Under the pieces are notes generated by a model. The model saw only the letters and a list, made by a program, of their open reading frames with translations. It was not told the DNA's origin and did not search any database. Both the position numbers and the translations under genes were made by a program. A stretch of 64,000 nucleotides of DNA from Flavobacteriaceae bacterium NBU2977 (lineage in GTDB: Bacteria; Bacteroidota; Bacteroidia; Flavobacteriales; Flavobacteriaceae). Positions 1-8,628 of the stretch are shown in pieces (position 1 is the stretch's first letter; each line of letters starts with the position of its first letter). The stretch spans positions 1 to 64,000 of the forward strand of contig JAIOUW010000004.1 in assembly GCA_019931105.1 (NCBI GenBank). The letters run 5' to 3'.

Positions 1-52
1 CCCGTCAGCGCCGATGGTACTGCCACACCAGGTGGGAGAGTAGGTCGCCGCC
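1..52 (+). rRNA. rrf: 5S ribosomal RNA, 3' end (partial)
   Basis: The first 52 bases carry the conserved 3' part of bacterial 5S rRNA, including CCGATGGTACTGC and GTGGGAGAGTAGGTCGCCGCC-like segments. The gene begins before the window. A strong terminator follows directly, so this is the distal end of an rRNA operon. The exact 3' end is estimated from the family pattern. Confidence 0.9.
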
Positions 53-59
53 TTCCTCG

Positions 60-92
60 AAGCCCCTTACATAACTGTAAGGGGCTTTTTTT
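60..92 (+). terminator. Intrinsic terminator of the rRNA operon
   Basis: An 11-bp perfect stem (AGCCCCTTACA / TGTAAGGGGCT, loop TAAC) is followed by a run of T. It lies 8 bases after the 5S rRNA. Confidence 0.92.
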
Positions 93-181
93 GTTTTATA
101 TCCGAAGTAAACAAATTCTTACTTTCACAGGAGTCCAAAAAAACAACAGGGTTTTACTATTTTTATTCCAAAACGAATAAA

Positions 182-1774
182 ATGTTCAAAGCCATTTATT
201 TCCATACAATATTAATTTTGGGGTTTTTGCTCGTTACGGGCTGTCAAACAGAAGGAGTTCAATCTGAAAAGAAACCCAACATTGTCTTTATTTTGGTCGA
301 TGACCTTGGTCTTCACGATTTAGGTGTTACGGGAAGTGAATTCTACGAAACCCCCAATGTTGATCGAATAGCCAAAGAAGGTATGATGTTCACCCAAGGC
401 TATGCGGCAAGTAGGGTATGTAGTCCCTCTCGGGCAACGATCATGACCGGAAAATTTACGGCAAGACATGGTATTACCGATTGGATCGGTGCTGCTTCTG
501 GTACCGCGTGGCGAAAACATAACCGTCATGATAAACTGCTTCCGTCTGAGTACGTACATAGCTTGCCAAATGATGAAGTAACCTTGGCCGAAGCTATGAA
601 GGCTGCTGGGTATACTACTTTTTTTTCCGGTAAATGGCATTTAGGTAATGAGGGGTCTTATCCTGAAGATCACGGTTTCGATATCAACAAGGGTGGTTGG
701 GAAAAGGGGAGTCCTATGGGAGGCTATTTTTCTCCTTGGGAGAATCCAAAATTAGCGAATAAAATTGACGGCGAAAATCTTTCAATGCGACTGGCCCAAG
801 AAACAGCAGATTTTATCAAACAGCATAAGGATACTACATTTTTTGCTTTTCTTTCGTTCTATGCGGTTCATGGTCCTATTCAGACCACGCAACAAAAATG
901 GCAAAAATATAGGGATAAGGCCGAAGCTCGGGGCATTGCGGAAAAAGGATACATAATGGAACGGGTACTGCCTATAAGACAAGTTCAGGATAATCCGATT
1001 TATGCCGGGTTAGTGGAGAGTATGGATGATGCCGTGGGCGTTGTACTACAGACTTTGAAAGATGCAGGTTTGGAGAAGAACACAATCGTGGTCTTTACTT
1101 CGGATAATGGAGGGGTAGCCTCAGGCGATGCATTTTCTACTTCGAACCTGCCACTGCGCGGCGGAAAGGGATATCAATGGGAAGGTGGTATTCGGGAACC
1201 TTATTTTATAAAAGTACCATGGTTGGACAATAATGGTTTCGAAAATGATTTTCCGGTCACCGGGGCCGATTTTTATCCCACGCTACTTGATTTGGCGGGA
1301 ATCGAGCTTTTGCCTGAACAGCATGTGGACGGGATTAGCCTTAAACCTCTTTTGGAAGGAAAGCGATTGGATATAGAACGCCCTTTGTATTGGCACTATC
1401 CACATTATGGGAATCAGGGTGGTAATCCTTCATCAATTATAAGGGAAGGCAAATGGAAACTTATTCATTACTGGGAAGACGGCACTGAGGAACTCTATGA
1501 TTTGGCAAGCGATGTCGGCGAACAGCGCAACGTAATCAAAGAACATGCCGATGTGGCCAAAACCCTTAGTAAAAAACTGTTCGACTGGCTGACAAGCGTC
1601 AATGCCAACATGCCGCAATCGGACCCAGAATATGATTCCGTTCTTGCCGCCAATCGACGTCAAACAATTATTGATGAAAGATGGCCGGCACTAGAGGCCC
1701 AGCGTATGGAGTTTCAGACCGAAAATTTTGAACCCAATGAAGACTGGTGGGGGAGTAAGGTTACCGAAGATTAA
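182..1774 (+). CDS. Sulfatase, outer-membrane/periplasmic lipoprotein
   Basis: Arylsulfatase-type enzyme (alkaline phosphatase superfamily, sulfatase S1 family) that would hydrolyse sulfate esters. The N-terminus is a lipoprotein signal ending LLVTGC (Cys21). The metal-binding start VDDLG follows at about residues 39-43. The nucleophile motif is C80-S-P-S-R, the form whose Cys is converted to formylglycine. A second metal motif, TSDNGG, lies near residue 310. The length of 530 aa is normal. The C-terminus carries the typical WKLIHYWEDG / ELYDL segment. In marine flavobacteria such enzymes desulfate algal polysaccharides, but no glycosidase or SusCD lies next to it, so the substrate is unknown. 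It is convergent with gltD, 12 bases apart. Confidence 0.93.
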   Translation: MFKAIYFHTILILGFLLVTGCQTEGVQSEKKPNIVFILVDDLGLHDLGVTGSEFYETPNVDRIAKEGMMFTQGYAASRVCSPSRATIMTGKFTARHGITDWIGAASGTAWRKHNRHDKLLPSEYVHSLPNDEVTLAEAMKAAGYTTFFSGKWHLGNEGSYPEDHGFDINKGGWEKGSPMGGYFSPWENPKLANKIDGENLSMRLAQETADFIKQHKDTTFFAFLSFYAVHGPIQTTQQKWQKYRDKAEARGIAEKGYIMERVLPIRQVQDNPIYAGLVESMDDAVGVVLQTLKDAGLEKNTIVVFTSDNGGVASGDAFSTSNLPLRGGKGYQWEGGIREPYFIKVPWLDNNGFENDFPVTGADFYPTLLDLAGIELLPEQHVDGISLKPLLEGKRLDIERPLYWHYPHYGNQGGNPSSIIREGKWKLIHYWEDGTEELYDLASDVGEQRNVIKEHADVAKTLSKKLFDWLTSVNANMPQSDPEYDSVLAANRRQTIIDERWPALEAQRMEFQTENFEPNEDWWGSKVTED

Positions 1775-1786
1775 TTTTCTTATTCC

Positions 1787-3253
1787 CTAAATCCTCGGCA
1801 AATCTCCATCCCCTTTTAATGGCAATGCCGAATCCCCCATTAAATATTTGTCCACATGGTGCGCCGCCTGTCTTCCTTCCGATATGGCCCAAACGATCAG
1901 TGACTGTCCTCGCCGTTGGTCACCAGCCACGAAAACACCGGGTACATTGGTCTTGTAATCGTTTTCGGTGGCCTGTATATTGGTTCTGGCATCTATTTGA
2001 AGGCCCAGCTGATCTGCAATCGTTGTCTCGCTGCCCGTAAACCCCAAGGCTAAAAGGGCCAATTCACATTTCCACTCTTTTTCGGTGCCTTCGACTTCTT
2101 TCAACTGGGGTCTTTGTCCGGGAACAGTGACCCATTCCACCTCGGAGGTAACCAAACCCGTCAAATTTCCTGAAGCGTCGCCTATGAATTTTTTGGTGGA
2201 AATGCTGAATATCCTTTCGGCTCCTTCTTTGTGCGAAGAACTAGTTCGCAATCGCATGGGCCAAAAAGGCCAAGGCTGGTTTTCGGGCCTTCCTTCAGGG
2301 GCCATGGGCATGATTTCAAAATTGGTAACCGATTTTGCACCATGGCGAAAAGAGGTACCGATACAATCAGATCCGGTATCTCCTCCACCGATTACGATTA
2401 CATGTTTATCGGTGGCTTTTATTTCTTCGCCAAGGTTTTTGATACCATCAACACGCCTATTGTTCTGGGCCAGAAAATCCATGGCTTGTACCACCCCCTT
2501 TAGTTCGGCACCTTCAATTGAAAGCGGCCTTCTCACTGTGGCACCTCCCGATAAGATCACGGCATCAAAATCCTTCCTTAGACTATCCGCTTTTATAGCT
2601 ACACCGACATGGATTCCACATTTAAATTCGATACCTTCTTCCTCTAAAATTTTCAGTCTTCGGTCGATAATATGTTTTTCCAATTTAAAATCAGGGATTC
2701 CATATCGCAACAGCCCGCCCGGTTTTTCATCACGTTCAAAAACGGTGACCAAATGTCCTGCTCTGTTCAATTGTTGTGCGGCGGCAAGGCCGGCAGGGCC
2801 AGAACCTACGACAGCAACTTTTTTACCTGTTCGATTTACAGGAGGTTTGGCGACCACCCACCCTTTTTTAAAGGCCGTTTCAACGATATTTTTTTCGATG
2901 TTCTCAATTGAGACGGGGTCTTCGTTAATACCAAGCACACAGGCCTCCTCACAAGGAGCCGGACAAAGTCTTCCCGTAAATTCAGGAAAGTTGTTGGTCG
3001 CATGGAGAATTTCAGCTGCCTTTACCCATTTGCCACGATACACGGCATCGTTAAAATCGGGAATCAAATTGCCCAAAGGGCATCCACTATGGCAAAAGGG
3101 AATGCCGCAATCCATACATCGCGCCCCCTGTTCCTTAAGTTCTTTTTCCTTCAAGGGCAAGGTAAACTCCTTATAGTTTTTTACACGTTCCTCTACAGGT
3201 GAATAAGCTTCAACTTTTCTATCGAATTCCAAAAATCCGGTAATCTTTCCCAT
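1787..3253 (-). CDS. gltD: Glutamate synthase, small (beta) subunit
   Basis: FAD/NAD(P)H-dependent subunit that feeds electrons to the large subunit for conversion of glutamine plus 2-oxoglutarate into two glutamates. The N-terminal domain has the Fe-S cysteines CMDCGIPFCHSGCP (about residues 46-59) and CPAPCEEAC (about 97-105). Two nucleotide-binding folds follow: VVGSGPAGLAAAQ near 148 and VIGGGDTGSDC near 288. A C-terminal VFVAGDQRRGQS motif is present. The length of 488 aa is usual for the family. It starts 9 bases after the gltB stop, so the two form an operon transcribed right to left. Confidence 0.97.
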   Translation of the reverse strand: MGKITGFLEFDRKVEAYSPVEERVKNYKEFTLPLKEKELKEQGARCMDCGIPFCHSGCPLGNLIPDFNDAVYRGKWVKAAEILHATNNFPEFTGRLCPAPCEEACVLGINEDPVSIENIEKNIVETAFKKGWVVAKPPVNRTGKKVAVVGSGPAGLAAAQQLNRAGHLVTVFERDEKPGGLLRYGIPDFKLEKHIIDRRLKILEEEGIEFKCGIHVGVAIKADSLRKDFDAVILSGGATVRRPLSIEGAELKGVVQAMDFLAQNNRRVDGIKNLGEEIKATDKHVIVIGGGDTGSDCIGTSFRHGAKSVTNFEIMPMAPEGRPENQPWPFWPMRLRTSSSHKEGAERIFSISTKKFIGDASGNLTGLVTSEVEWVTVPGQRPQLKEVEGTEKEWKCELALLALGFTGSETTIADQLGLQIDARTNIQATENDYKTNVPGVFVAGDQRRGQSLIVWAISEGRQAAHHVDKYLMGDSALPLKGDGDLPRI

Positions 3254-3262
3254 GTATCGATA

Positions 3263-6200
3263 TTATATGGTTTGCAATTTTTCTTGTTCCAATCGTATGA
3301 GTGCCTGACGGTATTCCTCGGGTAAGACTTTAATGAAATCAGGAAGACATTTTTCCCAATTCTCAAGGATGCGTTGCGCCAAAGGACTCATCGTATAATT
3401 GTAATGACTTTCTATAAGATCTTTAAGCTGTTTGATGTCTTCGGCTTTCTGAACGGGTAAAAGGTTCAATGCCTCCTTATTGCATTTTCTTTCAAAGGTC
3501 TTGTTCTTGTCATAGATATAGGCAATGCCACCGCTCATACCGGCCCCAAAATTCCTTCCTACCTCGCCCAAGATAACGGCAACACCCCCTGTCATATACT
3601 CGCAACCGTGATCACCGATACCTTCAACAACGGTCTTGGCCCCAGAATTACGAACGCAGAAGCGCTCACCCGCCTTACCGTTGATGTAGGCTCTTCCGGC
3701 TGTGGCGCCGTATAGGGTTACATTGCCAGTAATGATATTTTCCTCGGGCACAATGGTCGATCCTTCGGGGACTTTAATGACCAATTTCGCGCCTGATAGT
3801 CCTTTTCCGAGATAATCATTGGTGTTCCCGTTTACGGTCAATGTCAGTCCCCGAGTGGCAAAGGCCCCAAAACTTTGTCCTGCGGAGCCCGTAAAATTCA
3901 ACCGTAATGTGTTGATAGGAAGCCCTTGGGCGCCATAAACTTTTGATATTTCATTGCTAATAATCGCTCCTACCGCACGATCTGTATTGTGTATCGGAAA
4001 ATCAAGACTCAATTTTTCTTTTCTGAACAACGACGGATTCGCTTTTGCGATTATCTCAAATTCGATTGATTTGTCGACATCGTGTTTTTGCTTTTCGGTG
4101 TTGTAAAATTTGGTTCCCTTCGGAACATCGACCTGGTGCAGGATCGGGGTTAAGTCGATTCCGGCTGATTTGTAATGGTCTATGGCCTTTTTACGATCCA
4201 ATTTTTGTACTTGGCCCACCATTTCGTTCACAGTTCGGAAGCCTAACTGCGCCATGATCTCTCGAAGCTCTTGGGCAACAAAGTACATATAGTTCACTAC
4301 ATGCTCAGGCTTGCCTTCAAATTTTTTGCGCAATTCGGGATTTTGGGTTGCAATGCCGACCGGGCAGGTGTTCAAATGACAGACGCGCATCATGATACAA
4401 CCCGATGCGACCAAAGGCGCCGTGGCAAAACCGAATTCCTCGGCTCCTAGAAGACATGCTACCGCAACATCTCGACCCGTTTTTAATTGCCCGTCGCACT
4501 CTAAAACAATGCGGTTTCTCAAATCGTTCATTACCAAGGTCTGTTGCGCTTCGGCAATGCCCAATTCCCATGGAAGGCCTGCATGTTTCAACGAGGTCAA
4601 AGGCGATGCTCCGGTGCCTCCATCGGATCCCGAAATCAATACGACATCGGCCTTGGCTTTTGAAACCCCGGCCGCGACGGTGCCTACACCCACCTCGGAA
4701 ACCAGTTTTACATTGATTCGAGCTTTTCTATTCGCTGATTTAAGGTCATATATCAATTGCGATAGATCTTCGATTGAATAGATATCGTGATGGGGCGGCG
4801 GCGAGATCAACCCCACATAAGGTGTTGAATTTCTAGTTTTGGCAATTGAAGGATTGACCTTTGGGCCGGGCAGTTGCCCTCCTTCCCCAGGTTTTGCACC
4901 TTGTGCCATCTTGATCTGTATTTCCTTCGCGTTTGTCAGATAGTTCGAAGTCACACCGAAACGCCCTGAGGCCACTTGTTTGATCGCACTGTTACGCCAG
5001 TCTCCCGTGGCATTTTTATAAAACCTTTCTTCGTCTTCGCCACCCTCTCCCGAGTTACTTTTACCACCGATACGGTTCATGGCTATGGCCAAATTTTCAT
5101 GGGCCTCTTTACTTATGGATCCATATGACATGGCCCCGGTCTTGAAGCGTTTTACAATTTCTGTCCACGGTTCTACTTCATCTATCGGAATAGGGTCATA
5201 ATTCGAAAATTCGAACAACCCGCGAATGGTCATTAAGTTTTTTGATTGCCCATTGACCATTTCTGCAAATTCCTTATAGGTTTCGGGTTCGTTGCCCCGA
5301 ACGGCCTTTTGCAGTTTTGCCACCGAAAGCGGATTGAACATGTGTTTTTCGCCATCGCGTCTCCAGCGGTATTCCCCGCCGATTTCCAAATCTAAATTTG
5401 CGGCAACTTCTTTTTTGGCAAATGCTTTTTGATGCCTTTTGGCGATTTCTTTTTCAATCTGATAAAGCCCGATACCCTGTATTCTTGTCGGGGTATTCGG
5501 AAAATATTTATCGACTACCTTGGTGTTGATACCAATACACTCGAACAATTGTGAACCTCGATACGAGTTGAGTGTTGAGATCCCTATTTTGTTCATTACC
5601 TTTAAGATACCCTTTCCAATTGCCTTGTTGTAATTTTTGATGGCCTCGTCAAATGTAAATTCGGTGATGTCGTTTTCTTCGATTTGTTCCCCAATAATCT
5701 CATTGACCAAGTATGGGTTGATCGCACTGGCCCCAAACCCGAAAAGTAGACAGAAGTGGTGTACTTCCCTAGGCTCGGCAGATTCGACGATAATACTAAG
5801 CTTAGACCTTTTTTCTAGACGCTGTAGGCCACTATTGACATATGAACAGGCAAGCAATGCGGGAATTGGTGCATTGTCTTTATTGACATTTCTATCTGAA
5901 AGTATGATGATATTGGCACCTTCGTCAATGGCCCTTGAGGCCTGGTCAAGAATCGATTCAAGGGCATCTTCCAAACCATTGTGTCCTTTTTCGACTGTGT
6001 ATAGAATCGGTATTGATACCACCTTATAGTCAGGGCTTGAATCATAGTTCTTGATCTTGTCAAGGTCTTCTTTTGAAATTACGGGATTCTGTATTTTTAA
6101 TTTTCTACAGTGGTATTCATTTATGTTAAAAATGTTTTGATCGGCGCCCAAGGTCAGACTGATATCGGTAATCAACTCTTCGCGTATACCATCGAGGGGG

Positions 6201-7771
6201 GGGTTGGTTACCTGTGCGAAAAGTTGCTTGAAATAATTATAGATCAATTGTGGGCGTTGCGATAGTACGGCTATTGGAGTATCTGAACCCATTGAGCCAA
6301 TGGGCTCTTTCGCGTATTGCGCCATCGGAAGGATAATGGTATTGATGTCTTCTAGGGTATAGCCGAATACCGACTTTCTTTTTTCAACCGACTCTTCGCC
6401 AAGAAATAGCGGGCAATCATTGTACGGTATATCCCTAAGATGTACCAGATTATTGTCAAGCCATTTTTTATAAGGATGTCGCGAGGCGATTTCTTCCTTG
6501 ATTTCCTCGTCATTGACGATTCGGCCTTCTTCCATATTCACCAAGAACATTTTTCCTGGTTCGAGCCGCCCGTGAAACTCGATGTTTTCAGGGGCGATGT
6601 CAAGTACACCGGTTTCTGATGACATGACAACATAACCATCTTTAGTAACCGAATATCTAGAAGGTCGCAGTCCGTTTCTGTCCAATACCGCACCGATGTA
6701 ATTACCGTCGGTAAAGGGAATCGAAGCCGGGCCGTCCCATGGTTCCATTAAGCAGGAGTTATATTCGTAAAATGCCCTTTTTGCCTCAGACATATCAGGG
6801 TTTTTCTCCCAAGCTTCAGGTACCAACATCATCATCACTTCTGGAAGTGAGCGCCCTGTCATCAATAAAAGTTCCACCACCATGTCCATTGTGGCCGAAT
6901 CTGATTTTCTAGGAAGAATTATCGGTAGTATGTTCTTTATCTCATCGCCGAACCATTCACTTTTTAATAGTTCTTCTCTCGATTTCATGCGCGAAACATT
7001 GCCCCTCAAGGTGTTGATTTCACCGTTATGGCACATATACCGGAACGGTTGGGCTAGATCCCAAGTAGGGAAAGTATTGGTCGAAAAGCGCTGGTGCACC
7101 AATGACAACCGTGTCACTACCCTTGGATCCATAAGGTCTTTGTAGTACAGGCTGATGTCCTTGGGCATCAAAAGCCCTTTGAAAATAATAATCTTGGTTG
7201 AAAGACTAGGTACATAGAAAAATCCGCTTTCAGATAATTTAGAATTTATTATCTCATGTTCGGTCAATTTTCTTGCTATGTACAACTTCAGATTAAAATT
7301 GAAGTCGTCTTGCCCTTCATTTTCCTTGGCAATGAAAATCTGCTTTACAAAAGGTTCGGTCTCCATAGCAATTCGGCCCGGTACCGTACGGTTTACAGGT
7401 ACATCGCGCCAACCTAGAAGTCGAAGCCCCTGTTTCTCGATATTTTCTTCAAAAATATCGATGCAGAACTGCCGCTGATTTTCTTTTTGGGGCATGAATA
7501 TGTTGCCTACGGCGTAGTGGCCTGGTTCCGGAAGTTCAAAATTGCATACTTGGACAAAAAAGTCATGGGGAATATCGATGAGGATACCGGCCCCATCACC
7601 TGTTTTGCCATCAGCACTGACCGCACCGCGATGTTCGAGTTTATCCAATATTTCCAAAGCCTTATGAATAATGTCATTCGACTTTTCGCCTTTTAGGCTA
7701 CAGATAAAACCGGCACCGCAATTATCGTGTTCAAATTCGGGCAAATACAATCCTTGTTCCTTCAATACCAT
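3263..7771 (-). CDS. gltB: Glutamate synthase, large (alpha) subunit
   Basis: Large GOGAT subunit of 1502 aa. The N-terminal class-II amidotransferase domain uses Cys18 (HDNCGAGF), exposed by removal of a short propeptide. The central and FMN-binding synthase domains follow (GEGGEDEERF, GAKPGEGGQLPG, GSDGGTGASPL), with Fe-S cysteines in CHLNTCPVG. The C-terminal GXGXG beta-helix domain is seen in GDHGCEYMTGGVAVILG. An in-frame ATG at 7813 would add 14 residues. I chose the ATG at 7771 because it places the catalytic Cys at a normal distance from the start. It is first in an operon with gltD. Palindromes upstream (7914-7927 and 7937-8025) may be regulatory. Confidence 0.96.
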   Translation of the reverse strand: MVLKEQGLYLPEFEHDNCGAGFICSLKGEKSNDIIHKALEILDKLEHRGAVSADGKTGDGAGILIDIPHDFFVQVCNFELPEPGHYAVGNIFMPQKENQRQFCIDIFEENIEKQGLRLLGWRDVPVNRTVPGRIAMETEPFVKQIFIAKENEGQDDFNFNLKLYIARKLTEHEIINSKLSESGFFYVPSLSTKIIIFKGLLMPKDISLYYKDLMDPRVVTRLSLVHQRFSTNTFPTWDLAQPFRYMCHNGEINTLRGNVSRMKSREELLKSEWFGDEIKNILPIILPRKSDSATMDMVVELLLMTGRSLPEVMMMLVPEAWEKNPDMSEAKRAFYEYNSCLMEPWDGPASIPFTDGNYIGAVLDRNGLRPSRYSVTKDGYVVMSSETGVLDIAPENIEFHGRLEPGKMFLVNMEEGRIVNDEEIKEEIASRHPYKKWLDNNLVHLRDIPYNDCPLFLGEESVEKRKSVFGYTLEDINTIILPMAQYAKEPIGSMGSDTPIAVLSQRPQLIYNYFKQLFAQVTNPPLDGIREELITDISLTLGADQNIFNINEYHCRKLKIQNPVISKEDLDKIKNYDSSPDYKVVSIPILYTVEKGHNGLEDALESILDQASRAIDEGANIIILSDRNVNKDNAPIPALLACSYVNSGLQRLEKRSKLSIIVESAEPREVHHFCLLFGFGASAINPYLVNEIIGEQIEENDITEFTFDEAIKNYNKAIGKGILKVMNKIGISTLNSYRGSQLFECIGINTKVVDKYFPNTPTRIQGIGLYQIEKEIAKRHQKAFAKKEVAANLDLEIGGEYRWRRDGEKHMFNPLSVAKLQKAVRGNEPETYKEFAEMVNGQSKNLMTIRGLFEFSNYDPIPIDEVEPWTEIVKRFKTGAMSYGSISKEAHENLAIAMNRIGGKSNSGEGGEDEERFYKNATGDWRNSAIKQVASGRFGVTSNYLTNAKEIQIKMAQGAKPGEGGQLPGPKVNPSIAKTRNSTPYVGLISPPPHHDIYSIEDLSQLIYDLKSANRKARINVKLVSEVGVGTVAAGVSKAKADVVLISGSDGGTGASPLTSLKHAGLPWELGIAEAQQTLVMNDLRNRIVLECDGQLKTGRDVAVACLLGAEEFGFATAPLVASGCIMMRVCHLNTCPVGIATQNPELRKKFEGKPEHVVNYMYFVAQELREIMAQLGFRTVNEMVGQVQKLDRKKAIDHYKSAGIDLTPILHQVDVPKGTKFYNTEKQKHDVDKSIEFEIIAKANPSLFRKEKLSLDFPIHNTDRAVGAIISNEISKVYGAQGLPINTLRLNFTGSAGQSFGAFATRGLTLTVNGNTNDYLGKGLSGAKLVIKVPEGSTIVPEENIITGNVTLYGATAGRAYINGKAGERFCVRNSGAKTVVEGIGDHGCEYMTGGVAVILGEVGRNFGAGMSGGIAYIYDKNKTFERKCNKEALNLLPVQKAEDIKQLKDLIESHYNYTMSPLAQRILENWEKCLPDFIKVLPEEYRQALIRLEQEKLQTI

Positions 7772-8094
7772 ATACAATATATTTACTTTCAAGGCCCATT
7801 TTGGGCATTCCAAGCCTATAAAAATATCATTTTTGTTGAATTATTTATGCTGTTTTGGCTATAATCCAACAAAAAACGCAACGATTGTAATAAAACATTA
7901 AAAAATCTTGAATTCCGAAATTTCGGACGCCAATAATTGAGATATTGATAATACACTCATCGCGTTTGGGTACGCCGCGTATTAATCTGGATTCAGAAAT
8001 TAATTTGATTAGGTTGATATCTCAACTTTCATAATAGAACTTTAGGCTTCTTTGTACAGGCGAGCATTTGGCCAATGGGCCTGTTGGTCGTAAT
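7772..8094. other. Intergenic gap upstream of gltB with symmetric elements
   Basis: About 320 bases without a convincing gene. It contains a perfect 14-bp palindrome at 7914-7927 and a 9-bp inverted pair TTGAGATAT (7937-7945) / ATATCTCAA (8017-8025). It should hold the gltBD promoter, but I see no clean TAnnTTTG box. Confidence 0.6.
7914..7927. promoter_or_regulatory. Perfect palindrome upstream of gltBD, possible operator
   Basis: TCCGAAATTTCGGA is a perfect 14-bp palindrome, 143 bases upstream of the chosen gltB start. It has no T run, so it is not a terminator. A regulator-binding role is an inference. Confidence 0.35.
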
Positions 8095-8529
8095 TTACCT
8101 TACCATCCATATTGTACCGCTTTCGTCGTTGTCTCCGCTATGTGTTCCGTAGATGCTGTCCGGAGTTATTATTCTTCCCTGGAAAGAAGCTCTAATTGTA
8201 CTGCCATTATAGTTTATTGAACCAATGTAACTAATATTACTACCTGATACTCTCCAACAACCATTTAATGATGGAACGCCTTCCCCAGAGGCAAGTACAG
8301 TTCCGTTATCTTTGAAATTGTGCGTCTGGGGGTACGCGGTAGAATTTGAATTGAAATAGATTTCTCCAGTCCATGCTCCGACTATGTCTTTGTCGATTAT
8401 ACCTGCGACATCACAACTTGCCTCGGTTTCATCTGTTGTTTGCAGGTCGTTATTTTTAGAACAACCAAGAGCAAATAAGAGATGATAGATAAGGAGGACT
8501 GCCGAAACTGCGATTGCTTTGTTCTTCAT
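8095..8529 (-). CDS. Hypothetical small lipoprotein
   Basis: A 144-residue protein with a clear type-II signal peptide ending LFALGC (Cys23). The rest looks like a compact beta-rich domain with the pattern GAWTGEIYF, NGCWRVSG, NISYIGS, IYGTHSG, resembling lipocalin-like or META-like barrels. I cannot assign a family. It lies 99 bases downstream of the large hybrid sensor kinase on the same strand, so it may be a target of that regulator or share its transcript. A palindrome lies between candidate -33 and -7 elements upstream. Function unknown. Confidence 0.75.
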   Translation of the reverse strand: MKNKAIAVSAVLLIYHLLFALGCSKNNDLQTTDETEASCDVAGIIDKDIVGAWTGEIYFNSNSTAYPQTHNFKDNGTVLASGEGVPSLNGCWRVSGSNISYIGSINYNGSTIRASFQGRIITPDSIYGTHSGDNDESGTIWMVR

Positions 8530-8588
8530 ACTGGATTTTGGTTAAACTTGATATATCAAAGCTAAGGAAGTGCCTCGTCGTTGCCTTT

Positions 8589-8615
8589 CAAATATGTTTC
8601 AAACTAGTTTGACAA
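8589..8615 (-). promoter_or_regulatory. Candidate promoter with embedded palindrome
   Basis: Read on the minus strand: TTG (8613-8615), then 16 bases, then CATATTTG (8589-8596), one mismatch from TAnnTTTG. The 12-bp palindrome CAAACTAGTTTG (8600-8611) sits between the two elements, a position suited to a repressor or activator. It would serve the small lipoprotein gene. Confidence 0.3.
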
Positions 8616-8628
8616 TGTTACCTTCATG

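Noticed and set aside
2085-3176. A 363-codon open frame on the plus strand, antisense to gltD
   Set aside because: It lies wholly inside a well-conserved gltD, its translation has low-complexity Ser/Pro composition and no family features. It is a shadow frame.
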